Of a stretch of 64,000 nucleotides of DNA, positions 1 to 8,086 are shown one piece after another (positions within the stretch are counted from its first letter, which is position 1; each line of letters starts with the position of its first letter). Position numbers and translations under genes: made by a program. The stretch is taken from positions 124,001-188,000 of the forward strand of contig CALWUW010000036.1 of assembly GCA_944384815.1 (NCBI GenBank), written 5' to 3'. Source of the DNA: an uncultured Clostridia bacterium. GTDB taxonomy: Bacteria > Bacillota > Clostridia > Oscillospirales > Acutalibacteraceae. The notes under the pieces are model-generated. The model saw only the letters and a program-made list of their open reading frames with translations, had not been told where the DNA came from and ran no database searches.

Positions 1-142
1 GAATATTTTGTAGGAAAAATGAACACAATCCGGAAAGTGTGTTGTGATCATTCTTTTTCCATGGTACAGTAAAGTAGCGTTGAAAATGCTCAAAAAATCT
101 TCTTTTAAAATTGCGTACAAGTTTCTTTCTTTCCCAATTATA

Positions 143-190
143 AAAAAGGAAAGAGGGTCCGCCATTGCCGACGGATCCTCTTTCCTTTTT
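143..190. terminator. Bidirectional intrinsic terminator
   Basis: A long inverted repeat (arms 143-162 and 171-190, one mismatch) carries A-runs on the left and T-runs on the right, so it can stop transcription from either side. It lies downstream of the minus-strand pentapeptide gene. The rest of bases 1-414 holds no gene I can support. Confidence 0.75.
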
Positions 191-246
191 CTTTGTCCCC
201 TTGTCTCCTTGTCTCCTTGTTTCCTTGTTCCTTTGTTTCCTTGCGC
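191..246. repeat. 8-bp degenerate tandem array (CCTTGTTT family)
   Basis: Seven consecutive 8-bp units vary around CCTTGTYT (two identical CCTTGTCT, then CCTTGTTT, CCTTGTTC, CTTTGTTT, CCTTGCGC). The array follows the terminator at 143-190. The same unit family recurs at 59120-59167 and, more diverged, at 8901-8932. Confidence 0.85.
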
Positions 247-414
247 ATTTGTTTGTTTGCGCCCAGGGGCGTTGCTTTCTGTTCTTATACCTGCATTTTC
301 CGGAGTAAGGGAAAGAAAAATATCCTTATAGTATAAAATTAAAAAAACATCCTAATTGTATATTTTGAAAAAGGCTGTCCATAAACCCCAAAGATGCAGG
401 AGTCCTCTGGCAGT

Positions 415-1098
415 TTAAATTTCCCGGATATGCAGCCCCATAAGCTTGGAGAGCTCTAGAGCCTGCATAGGAGAAACCGTTACATTTTTCAGATCTTCCA
501 CCGCAAAAACAGCGCCATCCAGACTGCATTGGCTGAAATCCATTCCTTCCAGAAAGGCATGGAAAAATTCCCCGCGCAGAAAGCGGCAGTCCTTCAGGAG
601 TGTTTTTTGGAATTTTCCCTGGGAAAACACACTTTGGGAAAAATCGCAGTCTTCCAGGCGGCAGGAGCGGAACCGGGAACCGTAATAGGAGCTGTAAGGC
701 CCTTTGCAGCCGAAAAAGCAAACATTTTCCAAAAGGCTTTGGGTGATATGGGTCCCTAAAAAGCGGCAGTTTCGGAACTGCACCCGCTGCAGCCCGCAGT
801 TTTCCATTTGCAGACCGGAAAGATCACAGTTTTCAAAGACCAAATCGCTTATGCCTATGGATTCCCAAACCCCTGAGGAAAACCTACATTCCCGAAAGAA
901 ACACTGCTTCAGGTCTCCGCCTTCCCAACGGCTGTTCTGCAGTGTTTCCCGGAAAAACCATGTTCCGGAAATGATTCCCTCCCCTCCGGCTTTTTCAAAG
1001 GCGGCTTCCAAAGAAGTTGGCGGAAAAGCAGGAGGCAGAGAAAAGGGAAGCAGAGGTTCTTTCAGAGAAACAGGCTTTGTTCCGTTGGTTTTATTCAT
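415..1098 (-). CDS. Pentapeptide-repeat protein
   Basis: A 227-residue soluble protein. From about residue 60 to 190 it is built of five-residue steps of the form [hydrophobic/S][x]F/L-x-x, such as CFFRECRF, VFENCDLSG, VQFRNCRFLG and CRLEDCDFSQ. This is the signature of the pentapeptide right-handed beta helix. The family includes DNA-mimic gyrase-protecting proteins and many of unknown role; nothing here says which. A Shine-Dalgarno AAAGGAA precedes the ATG. It appears to be a single-gene unit reading toward the terminator at 143-190, and the gene upstream (1179-1895) ends in its own terminator. Confidence 0.75.
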   Translation of the reverse strand: MNKTNGTKPVSLKEPLLPFSLPPAFPPTSLEAAFEKAGGEGIISGTWFFRETLQNSRWEGGDLKQCFFRECRFSSGVWESIGISDLVFENCDLSGLQMENCGLQRVQFRNCRFLGTHITQSLLENVCFFGCKGPYSSYYGSRFRSCRLEDCDFSQSVFSQGKFQKTLLKDCRFLRGEFFHAFLEGMDFSQCSLDGAVFAVEDLKNVTVSPMQALELSKLMGLHIREI

Positions 1099-1130
1099 GA
1101 AAAAATTCCTTTCTTTGCAGCAGAAGATTG

Positions 1131-1160
1131 AAAAAAGGGGAAGAAGCCTGGCTTCTCCCC
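1131..1160 (-). terminator. Intrinsic terminator of the GerMN lipoprotein gene
   Basis: On the minus strand a GGGGAGAAGCC/GGCTTCTTCCCC stem (plus-strand arms 1137-1148 and 1150-1160) is followed by six T residues (1131-1136), just beyond the stop at 1179. Confidence 0.8.
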
Positions 1161-1178
1161 CCTTTTAGCTCTAAATTT

Positions 1179-1895
1179 TCAGGGTGCTTCCTCCTGGGGC
1201 AAGGCAGCGGAAATAAGACTTTCCGGCAGCCAGTTTTCCTCATTAGGATCCAGAAGATCTTCCATAAATACCAAAGGATCTTCCAGATTCAACCGTCCGG
1301 TGGAAACGCTTTCCCCTGTGCAGGTCAGCTCCAAAGAATCCAGGTCATAGTTTCGGATCAGTGTGTTGGCCAAAGAGCCCAGAATAAGATCCTGCTGCCG
1401 GCTTCCCACGGTGGAAAGCCCTTCCAGAAACTCTCCGGAAACATTTACGGTAGCCGAACGCTCTTGAGAAGATTCCAAAACCTGAAAGGAAAGGATCTTC
1501 GTCCCTTCCGGAATGGAGCTACCTTCTATTAAAGCGTCTATAAGCCCTTGGGGCGTATCTTCCACCTGCTGGGCTTTTTCCCGAAGATAAGGGCTGTTCA
1601 TATCCCAAAGATACAGCCAAACATCGCGAATTTCCTTGGCAGGCTGCAGGGTTTCCCAGGGAAGCTGGCCCCGCAAAGAAGCGGAGGAGCTTTCCTGGAC
1701 GATAGAGTAATTTTCCACCAGGGTGGCTGTCTCAGGCGGATTGGGTTCATATATGGATTCTAAGGTATCCCCGGAGGGGGAAAGGCCATCCCCTCCGGAA
1801 GGGACCGCACAGCCCCAGATCCAGCAAAGGAGAAGAATTCCCGCCGCTCCCAAAACGGCTTTCATCTTTCGGGAATCCTGTTTCCGTACGTTCAT
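1179..1895 (-). CDS. GerMN-domain lipoprotein
   Basis: A 238-residue exported protein. The N-terminus has basic residues, a hydrophobic core (residues 13-28) and a cysteine at 29 in a lipobox-like IWGC, so it is probably a membrane-anchored lipoprotein. Roughly residues 105-205 resemble the GerMN domain: an LxALIxGxxxPEGTKIL-type segment, then VNVSGEF and a long helix ending in LELTCTGE. GerMN domains occur in the spore germination/morphogenesis protein GerM and in other lipoproteins of spore formers. The exact role is not shown. The start is supported by GGAGGATCATC before the ATG. The gene upstream on this strand is the S51-like protein, 25 bp away, so the two may be cotranscribed. Confidence 0.75.
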   Translation of the reverse strand: MNVRKQDSRKMKAVLGAAGILLLCWIWGCAVPSGGDGLSPSGDTLESIYEPNPPETATLVENYSIVQESSSASLRGQLPWETLQPAKEIRDVWLYLWDMNSPYLREKAQQVEDTPQGLIDALIEGSSIPEGTKILSFQVLESSQERSATVNVSGEFLEGLSTVGSRQQDLILGSLANTLIRNYDLDSLELTCTGESVSTGRLNLEDPLVFMEDLLDPNEENWLPESLISAALPQEEAP

Positions 1896-1920
1896 GATGA
1901 TCCTCCAAATTGACTAAACT

Positions 1921-2676
1921 TCAGGGAAGCCGAAAGCGGCACCCTTGGGAAAGCTCCGTTTTATGGACGGAAGGCTCCCCGGGCTGGGAGGCTGTGTCTT
2001 CCGAAAACTCCTGCCGGGCATCTCCCCGAAGGAGCCATCCCTTTCCCCCTTTTTCGCCGGAAAGAAGATAATACTCCCCGTCTTCTTCCACAAGGGCGGC
2101 GCCGTCCTCCAAAGCAACTCCGGGAAGGGCTTCTCCCACCATCATCCGGTCAAAGGAACTGTGTTCTTGGTGGTTGTATCGAGGGCAGATAGCCGCCGGG
2201 ATCAAGGCCAGCCCCGGCAGACGCCGGTAATCCCACCAACCCTTATTGGACACCGAATCGCTGCAGCTGTGGCCGAATACGGACCAGCAAATGGTGCCGG
2301 CTCCCAACCCGCATAGGATGGTGCCTTTTTCATAGGCCCGGCGAAGCAGAGTGTCCACACCGTAGGTTTTAAAAACGGAAAGCATTTGGGCGGTATTCCC
2401 TTCCCCCACATAGATAATATCCGCCGCCATCATTTTGGTTTCGATTTGTTCTGAAGAAGGGGGTTCCTTTACCAGCCGAAGCACCTGAGGCTGACAATCC
2501 ATGCCGCAGAAGTACGCGCTGAAAAAGGCGATTTCTTCCTCTGAATCGCCGCTGGCTGTGGGCAGAAACAAAAGCTTGGGCCTCTCTTTGTGGGCAATAC
2601 GAACCAGATATTCGTCAATTTTCCGGGTCTCTCCTAAAGCCGGATTTCCTCCGCCGATGGCTACGATCTTTCCCAT
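1921..2676 (-). CDS. Peptidase S51 (dipeptidase E/cyanophycinase-like), serine nucleophile missing
   Basis: A 251-residue cytoplasmic protein with the S51 fold signature: GKIVAIGGG at the start, PKLLFLPTASGD near residue 35, and an ADIIYVGEGNTAQML segment near residue 85. S51 enzymes cleave Asp-X dipeptides or cyanophycin products with a serine in a GxSAG nucleophile elbow. Here the elbow reads GLGAGTICW, so glycine sits where the catalytic serine should be; the codons at 2300-2315 were read on both strands to confirm this. The rest of the elbow is kept. The protein may be inactive, may have another role, or may use a different residue. I start at 2676 rather than at an upstream in-frame ATG because AAAAGGAGGCG lies just before it. 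Confidence 0.8.
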   Translation of the reverse strand: MGKIVAIGGGNPALGETRKIDEYLVRIAHKERPKLLFLPTASGDSEEEIAFFSAYFCGMDCQPQVLRLVKEPPSSEQIETKMMAADIIYVGEGNTAQMLSVFKTYGVDTLLRRAYEKGTILCGLGAGTICWSVFGHSCSDSVSNKGWWDYRRLPGLALIPAAICPRYNHQEHSSFDRMMVGEALPGVALEDGAALVEEDGEYYLLSGEKGGKGWLLRGDARQEFSEDTASQPGEPSVHKTELSQGCRFRLP

Positions 2677-3013
2677 GCAGACGCCTCCTTTTCCGAAGAA
2701 AAACAGGGTGAAAAGCTTTCTCAATTTTTTCTGTCCTATATTGTATCATTTTTTCCCGATTTCGTACAGTTACTCTTTTGAAACCTTTTAAATTTTAGTA
2801 AAATCATCTATATTCCTGTGGGCGTTATGGTGAATTATGAAGAAGGAAAAGGCAGAAAAAGCAACACGGAGAACTCTTTCGGAAAGAAAATGAACGGAAG
2901 AGTGAATGTTTTAGTGAAAAGGCTTCTGTTTTATATGGGGAACACCATGCCTTGAAAGTTTACCGAAAATCAGACGGATAAGGATTTATCCTAATATTTT
3001 TGAAAGTGAAAAT
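2677..3013. other. Gene-free spacer
   Basis: About 340 bp, more AT-rich than its flanks, between the minus-strand methyltransferase (3014-3748) and the minus-strand S51-like gene. I see no RNA gene, tandem array or convincing terminator in it. A promoter for the S51-like gene is expected here; a TACAAT element is readable on the minus strand near 2745, but without a good -35 box. Confidence 0.5.
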
Positions 3014-3748
3014 TCAGGCTTTTTTCGCCTGCGCCTTAACAAGGAGCATCATAGGGCGGCGAAGCTCGTCCTTCATGCCGGGAAGGTCCAGCATTTCTTT
3101 GGGAGGCATGGCTTCTTCCACGGCTTGAATGGCAAACCCGTTTTCTAGAAGACCCATCAGAATTTGCGTAAGAGAATGGTGGTATTTTATAACTTTGCAC
3201 CCCAGAAACCGTGTTTCCCTTTTTCCCGGGATAAAATAATCGTCCACCGGCCAGTACTGCGGTGTTCCATCCTCTGCGTAGATCCAGTCCTGCCCCACTC
3301 CCGAAGTAAAAACCGGATGCTCGATGTTAAACAGAAATATGCCGTCTGCTTTCAGTGTTTCATAAATCCTTTTAAATAGGGATTCCAAGTCGTTTACATA
3401 ATGCAAAGCCAAATTGGAAACCACGCAGTCCCAGGTATCTTTAGGATAATCATAATCTTCTATGCCGCAAACACAATATTGAATACATTCACCGGCGTTT
3501 CGTCTTTGCGCTTCCTGGATCATTTTCTCACTTATATCGATCCCTAATACCTGTGCGGCGCCCTGTTCTGCTGCAAATTTGCAGTGCCACCCGTAACCGC
3601 AGCCCAGATCCAAAACGGTTTTTCCTGTAAGCGAAGGAAACAAGGGCTTTAGCTGGTGCCATTCTCCTGCGGCAGCTAAACCCTTTTGACTGCGGTCCAT
3701 TTTCGCATATTCTTTAAAGAATTCCGCATTATCATATTGGTTGTCCAT
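3014..3748 (-). CDS. Class I SAM-dependent methyltransferase
   Basis: A 244-residue Rossmann-fold methyltransferase. Motif I is VLDLGCGYGWH (residues 45-55), followed by an acidic ribose-binding LGIDISEKM, then NLALHYVND and the IFLFNIEHPVF strand expected after motif III. The closest general resemblance is to small-molecule methyltransferases of the UbiE/biotin-synthesis type; the substrate cannot be read. The start at 3748 follows AAAGGACTC. It lies downstream of the GH3 gene on the same strand but is separated from it by a terminator and a tandem array, so it is probably transcribed alone. Confidence 0.8.
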   Translation of the reverse strand: MDNQYDNAEFFKEYAKMDRSQKGLAAAGEWHQLKPLFPSLTGKTVLDLGCGYGWHCKFAAEQGAAQVLGIDISEKMIQEAQRRNAGECIQYCVCGIEDYDYPKDTWDCVVSNLALHYVNDLESLFKRIYETLKADGIFLFNIEHPVFTSGVGQDWIYAEDGTPQYWPVDDYFIPGKRETRFLGCKVIKYHHSLTQILMGLLENGFAIQAVEEAMPPKEMLDLPGMKDELRRPMMLLVKAQAKKA

Positions 3749-3855
3749 GAGTAAGAGTCCTTTCTGTTTGGGAAACTTTGCTTTCCGGTAGTTGGCCGGT
3801 TTCCTATGCAAGTGTTTTCCTGTTTATTTCTTCCGGTTTGCCGGCATATAAAACC

Positions 3856-3888
3856 AAGGGAGATCACTTTTTGCAAAGCGTCTCCCTT
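3856..3888 (-). terminator. Probable terminator of the GH3 gene
   Basis: An AAGGGAGA (3856-3863) / TCTCCCTT (3881-3888) stem with a further inner AAAG/CTTT pairing. On the minus strand the stem is followed by GGTTTTAT, a weak T-tract, about 80 bp past the GH3 stop. Confidence 0.5.
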
Positions 3889-3950
3889 TTTCCCTTTTTC
3901 CCTTTTCCCTTTTTCGGATTTTCCAGTTTTCCGGTTCTTCAACTTGTGGA
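3883..3950. repeat. 8-bp degenerate tandem array (TCCCTTTT)
   Basis: Three TCCCTTTT units are followed, after a 12-bp junction, by TTTTCCAG, TTTTCCGG, TTCTTCAA and CTTGTGGA. The array occupies the spacer between the GH3 stop and the methyltransferase start. Confidence 0.7.
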
Positions 3951-3968
3951 AAGGGGTTTAAAGCAAGC

Positions 3969-6098
3969 TCACAGGGAAAAATCCCAGGCCCCTTCTATGC
4001 GGAAGGATCCCAGCAGGCAGGATTGGCCTGTAAGAGCCTGGCTCCGGGCGTCCGGTTGGCAGGAGCCTACGGAAAGGGTGTAGGTTCCCGGAAGCACCCG
4101 TCGGCTGCCGTCCTCCCCTACGGTGAGCATGGCTTTGGCCGGGATGCGGAAGGTGAGCTCCCGGGTCTCACCCGGCTGCAAAGCCGTTCGGGAGAACCCG
4201 CAAAGGCTGCGGATAGGCTGGTTCTCTCCCGGATGACCGGAAAGATACAGCTGGGTCACTTCCTGGGCGGCCATGGCCCCGGTGTTTTCCAGGGAAACCG
4301 TCACCTCCAGGGTTTCTCCTGCCTGAATGACCGTAGGCAGTTTCAAATCCTGGTAGCGGAAACGGGTATAGGAAAGGCCGTAACCAAAGGGATACAGGGG
4401 CTCCTGTTTCAGATACCGGTAGGTGCGGCCTTCCATGGAATAATCGGTAATGTCCGGAAGGGTGTTTTCCGAGCGGTAGAAGGTAACCGGGAGCCGTCCG
4501 GAGGGGCTCACATCCCCCATCAGGATCCGGCCCAGAGCTCTTCCTCCCAAACCGCCGGGATACCAGGCCTGAAGCACTGCCCGGCAATGTTCCTGCGCAT
4601 AGGAAAGATCCATGGCGCTGCCGGTGGTGACCACCAGGATCACCGGTTTCCCCGTGGAGACTACCTTTTCCAAAAGCTTCCGCTGGCAGGCCGGCAGCAA
4701 AAGGTCCGGCTTGTCCCCGGAGGCGTAGCTGTTTCCGGTGTCTCCTTCCTCGCCTTCCATAGTGGCGTCCAGGCCCAGGCAAAGGATGGTGACGTCCGCG
4801 GCCTTGGCGCAGGCTTCCGCTTCCGCCAGACGGTCTCCGGGAAGCCCCAGGGATTCCACTTCCTCCCGGTACAAATGGCTTCCCTCGGAGTAGAACACCC
4901 GGGTTTCCGGAGACATCGCTTCCCGGATCCCTTCCAGCAAGGTGATGTACTGAGAGGCGGTGCCGCAGTAATTGGCTTTCAGCACTTCTACGCTGGCGGC
5001 GCTGGGGCCGATCACCGCGATGCTTTTCAGGGACTCCCGGTTTAAAGGCAGAATGCCGTCATTTTTCAGAAGCACCATGGAGTTTTCCGCCGCTTTCAGG
5101 GAAAGGGCTTTGTGGGCCGGGGTATCGTTTTCGGTGTAGGGAATGGAGTTGTAGGAGCAATCCGGATCAAACAGACCCAGCATATACCGGGTGGTGAATA
5201 AAGTCTCTGCGGCGGCGGTAATGTCCTCCTCCGTCACAAGGCCCTCTTGATAGGCTTCCAGCATATGCAGATAGGTGTTCCCGCAGTTTACGTCGCAGCC
5301 GTTTTTCAGGGCCAGAGCGGCGGATTCGGGAGCGGTGTGGGTGACGCCGTGATGGGTGTGGAAATCCCGGACCGCCCAGCAGTCCGACACCACGTGCCCC
5401 TGGAAATTCCATTTTCCCCGGAGAATGTCCTTCAGCAGCGTTTTGCTGCCGCAGCAGGGCTCCCCGTTGGTGCGGTTATAGGCGCCCATAACGGCTTCCA
5501 CCTGGCCCTCCGTTACAGCGGCTTCAAAAGCCGGCAAATAGGTTTCCCAAAGATCCTTGGGGGAAGCCACGGCGTTGAATTCATGCCGCAGCCCTTCCGG
5601 GCCGGAATGCACCGCGAAATGTTTGGCGCAGGCGGCGGTTTTCAGGTACTCCCCTTCTCCCTGCAGCCCTTTGATGTATTCTACCCCCAGCCGGGCGGTG
5701 AGGAACGGATCTTCCCCGTAGGTCTCCTGGCCTCTGCCCCATCGGGGATCCCGGAAAATATTGATATTGGGGGACCAAAGGGTCAGGCCCTTGTAAATAT
5801 CCCGATCTCCCGCGGCGGACTGCATATTGTACTTAGCCCGGGCCTCCGTGGCTACCACCGAGCCGATCTCCTTCATCATGGGAGCGTCAAACATAGCCGC
5901 CAGCCCAACGCATTGGGGGAACATGGTGGCGGTTCCGGCCCGAGCCAGCCCGTGAAGGGCTTCGTTCCACCAGTTATAGGCGGGAATGCCCAGCCGGGGA
6001 ATGGAGGGGGCGTCGTATCGAAGCTGCGAGGCTTTTTCCTCCAGGGTCATTTTGGAAACCAGTTCTTTGGCCAGTTTCCTTGCCTGCTCTCGTTTCAT
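3969..6098 (-). CDS. Glycoside hydrolase family 3 (beta-glucosidase/beta-xylosidase type)
   Basis: A 709-residue retaining exo-glycosidase. It has no signal peptide, so it probably cleaves imported oligosaccharides in the cytoplasm. The N-terminal GH3 barrel shows YNWWNEALHG, the substrate-binding KHFAVHSGPE and the nucleophile aspartate in VVSDCWAV (Asp239). The second alpha/beta domain begins near residue 345 (NSMVLLKNDGILPL, IAVIGPSA), and a fibronectin-III-like C-terminal domain (VTVSLENTG, VTQLYLS) ends the protein. The WWNEALHG and SDCWAV forms resemble the beta-xylosidase/alpha-arabinosidase branch more than classical beta-glucosidases, but specificity is inferred. The start follows AAAGGTGCTGCAAA. 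A MarR regulator lies divergently upstream. Confidence 0.92.
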   Translation of the reverse strand: MKREQARKLAKELVSKMTLEEKASQLRYDAPSIPRLGIPAYNWWNEALHGLARAGTATMFPQCVGLAAMFDAPMMKEIGSVVATEARAKYNMQSAAGDRDIYKGLTLWSPNINIFRDPRWGRGQETYGEDPFLTARLGVEYIKGLQGEGEYLKTAACAKHFAVHSGPEGLRHEFNAVASPKDLWETYLPAFEAAVTEGQVEAVMGAYNRTNGEPCCGSKTLLKDILRGKWNFQGHVVSDCWAVRDFHTHHGVTHTAPESAALALKNGCDVNCGNTYLHMLEAYQEGLVTEEDITAAAETLFTTRYMLGLFDPDCSYNSIPYTENDTPAHKALSLKAAENSMVLLKNDGILPLNRESLKSIAVIGPSAASVEVLKANYCGTASQYITLLEGIREAMSPETRVFYSEGSHLYREEVESLGLPGDRLAEAEACAKAADVTILCLGLDATMEGEEGDTGNSYASGDKPDLLLPACQRKLLEKVVSTGKPVILVVTTGSAMDLSYAQEHCRAVLQAWYPGGLGGRALGRILMGDVSPSGRLPVTFYRSENTLPDITDYSMEGRTYRYLKQEPLYPFGYGLSYTRFRYQDLKLPTVIQAGETLEVTVSLENTGAMAAQEVTQLYLSGHPGENQPIRSLCGFSRTALQPGETRELTFRIPAKAMLTVGEDGSRRVLPGTYTLSVGSCQPDARSQALTGQSCLLGSFRIEGAWDFSL

Positions 6099-6188
6099 TT
6101 TGCAGCACCTTTCTTTCTTCTAGCCGTTTGTGAAGGAGGCAAATAACTTTGTAAAAGCCTTAAATCTTTTAAAAGCCTAAGAAGGCCT

Positions 6189-6252
6189 AAGGTTTTAAGG
6201 TTTTAAGGTTTCAAGACTTTAAGAGGTTAAGATGTTAAGACTTAAAGACTTT
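6189..6252. repeat. 8-bp degenerate tandem array (AAGGTTTT)
   Basis: Eight consecutive 8-bp units start with AAG: AAGGTTTT twice, AAGGTTTC, AAGACTTT, AAGAGGTT, AAGATGTT, AAGACTTA, AAGACTTT. It lies in the divergent spacer, 90 bp upstream of the GH3 start, and shows no hairpin. The whole spacer 6099-6432 otherwise holds only the MarR promoter. Confidence 0.85.
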
Positions 6253-6352
6253 TAAGCTCATAAAGCCCCCCTTTAAACGATTTCTTCCTCTTTTGATAGT
6301 ATGCAGGGTTCCCGGGAAAATGTCAATGGATTTTCTTCCGGTTCTCAAGGGA

Positions 6353-6381
6353 TTGACTTTTCCCCCGCCCCTTCGTATACT
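6353..6381 (+). promoter_or_regulatory. Sigma-A-like promoter of the MarR gene
   Basis: TTGACT, 17 bp, TATACT; the predicted transcript starts about 45 bp before the MarR ATG. Confidence 0.75.
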
Positions 6382-6432
6382 GAAAAAAAGGCAGAAATTT
6401 TCCTTTACGGAAGAGCGGAAAAGAGGATTTCC

Positions 6433-6963
6433 ATGAACGATTCTTTTTCTTCGGAATCCCGGATTTTACATGGTTTGATGCAGCTTTTGAACCGGGTCCA
6501 TCTTTTGCATCGGATCCGGCTGTATAACGCCGGTTCCAAAAACGGATTGTACCCCGGGCAGCCCCCGGTGCTGGAATACATTTGGCAGCATCCGGGATGC
6601 ACCCAAAAGCAGGTGGCGGATTTTCTGCGGGTGTCCAGTCCTTCCATTGCCACTTCCGTGAAGCGAATGCAGAAGGCCGGGCTTCTGGAAAAGGAAACGG
6701 ATCCGGAGAACCTGCGCTGCTCCCGGCTGACTATAACGGAGCTGGGGCTTAAGCAGCTGGATCTTTGCTGGGCGGCTTTTCAGCAACTGGACGAAAATGC
6801 TTTCCGGGGGTTTTCCCAGGAAGAGCTGGAGGCTCTCCGGAGTTATCTGGCCCGGGTGGAAGAAAACCTGGCCGGGGAGGAATTTGCCAGCAAACCCTTC
6901 CCTGTGCTTTTGGCGGCGGCCCGGGAAATGGACCAGGAGGCCGGGAAAAAGTCCTTTCCCTGA
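6433..6963 (+). CDS. MarR-family transcriptional regulator
   Basis: A 176-residue winged-helix protein. A helical dimerisation segment leads into LYPGQPPVLEYIWQHPGCTQKQVADFLRV, the MarR helix-turn-helix. Then come SSPSIATSVKRMQKAGLLEKE, with the recognition helix, and an LRCSRLTITELG wing. This family usually represses neighbouring genes and is released by small ligands. The divergent GH3 gene is the obvious candidate target, together with its own promoter at 6353-6381, but no operator palindrome stands out. I start at 6433 because AGAGGA precedes it and the promoter lies between it and the more upstream in-frame ATG at 6301. Confidence 0.85.
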   Translation: MNDSFSSESRILHGLMQLLNRVHLLHRIRLYNAGSKNGLYPGQPPVLEYIWQHPGCTQKQVADFLRVSSPSIATSVKRMQKAGLLEKETDPENLRCSRLTITELGLKQLDLCWAAFQQLDENAFRGFSQEELEALRSYLARVEENLAGEEFASKPFPVLLAAAREMDQEAGKKSFP

Positions 6964-7058
6964 ATTTCCACTTCCCAACTCCCCGACTTCGCGACGAAGT
7001 GCCGGGAAAGAGCGTAAACACAGAAGGCAAAGGATCGAATTCCGAGAGGAGAATTCCG

Positions 7059-7484
7059 ATGAAAAAAAGCCTTTGGTATAGCTTCGCCTTGCTGATCCGC
7101 ACCGTTTTTACCCTAAGCGGCTGCCAGGAGGAGAAAACGCCCCAGCGGCCGTCCGTAAGCTCTTCCACCGTCGCCACCATGGAATTTTCCGGCGATACCG
7201 GATATAAATTGATCACCAGCGAGATTTCCACCCTCTATTCCATAGATTCCATGGTTCTTGAAAAAGCGGACGGTGAGTTTAGCGAAGATTGGGTCTACCG
7301 GGTGGTATTCGACCCTCCCGAATATGTAAAGGGAGGAAATCGGATCGAGGTTTTATTTGGCCGGTCCAGCCTTGCCATAAACGGTGAAGTGTATGTCCGC
7401 CCCAATGGTTCAAGTTTTAATGAAATATCGGATTGGGCGGAGGGAGCGTATCGGTATTTTGCGTATGACCGGATTCTTCCCTGA
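7059..7484 (+). CDS. Small lipoprotein, function unknown
   Basis: A 141-residue protein with an N-terminal signal sequence (MKKSLWYSFALLIRTVF) ending in the lipobox LSGC, so it is predicted to be acylated at the cysteine and held on the outer face of the membrane. The mature part has alternating beta-like stretches (DWVYRVVFDPPEY, GNRIEVLFG, NGEVYVRPNGS). I recognise no family. GAGAGGAGAATTCCG precedes the ATG. It is followed by its own terminator at 7567-7594. Confidence 0.75.
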   Translation: MKKSLWYSFALLIRTVFTLSGCQEEKTPQRPSVSSSTVATMEFSGDTGYKLITSEISTLYSIDSMVLEKADGEFSEDWVYRVVFDPPEYVKGGNRIEVLFGRSSLAINGEVYVRPNGSSFNEISDWAEGAYRYFAYDRILP

Positions 7485-7566
7485 ACCGGATGTCCGGTCG
7501 GAAAAGGGCAAAAGAGCAAGCCGCAAATCTTAGCGGTTGAATTTTTAAACATAAGGTTACTTTTGG

Positions 7567-7594
7567 AAAAAGCTCCCCTAAGCGGGGGCTTTTT
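7567..7594 (+). terminator. Intrinsic terminator after the small lipoprotein gene
   Basis: AGCTCCCC (7571-7578) pairs with GGGGGCT (7584-7590), preceded by A-run and followed by TTTTCTG. Confidence 0.75.
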
Positions 7595-8086
7595 CTGTTT
7601 TTTAAAGGCAGTAGTCGCTGTCCGGAGAGAAAAGAGTCCCCAAAACAAGAAAGGTTATAGTGAATTTGCATGAATTTCAAAGCCGTTTTGTTTCCTATTT
7701 GTAAAAAATATTTGGCCGCCTATTTTAATTCTACATAACAATATAAACAAAAAAAACAGGGGTATACTTAAAGGTAGGTATACGTTTATACTTTTATACT
7801 TTTATGCTTTGCATGCCCTGTATTAAGATAGGTTTTGCAGGTTCGCACGTAGGGTAATTCTATGTATGCATGCTTGCTTTTAGGGGACAGGTTTTGGATA
7901 TTTTGTGCCTCCCTGCGTTTTTCTGCATAAAATAAAAGAAAACGGCGCATGCTGAAAGCAGAGGACGGAAAGCCGATTTTTTCGGAAAGCCGGAAAACCG
8001 GGAAGTGCAATAAATTCTGTTTTTCCGGACATAAAAAGGTTTTTTCCCAGCAGGAGAAAAGCAAAAGCAGGAGAGGAGGAGCGGTT
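7595..8086. other. Gene-free AT-rich spacer with an 8-bp array
   Basis: About 490 bp ahead of the PH-like membrane protein. It contains the TACTTTTA array at 7781-7812 and an AT-rich promoter-like zone around 7700-7760 (TTGTAA, 16 bp, TATTTT). No short gene with a ribosome binding site was found. Confidence 0.5.
7781..7812. repeat. 8-bp degenerate tandem array (TACTTTTA)
   Basis: TACGTTTA, TACTTTTA, TACTTTTA, TGCTTTGC, then decay. Four units, in the leader region of the following gene. Confidence 0.6.

Noticed and set aside
44..331. Small plus-strand frame over the terminator and array at the window start
   Set aside because: It has no ribosome binding site, and its product is just the translation of a terminator and an 8-bp repeat.
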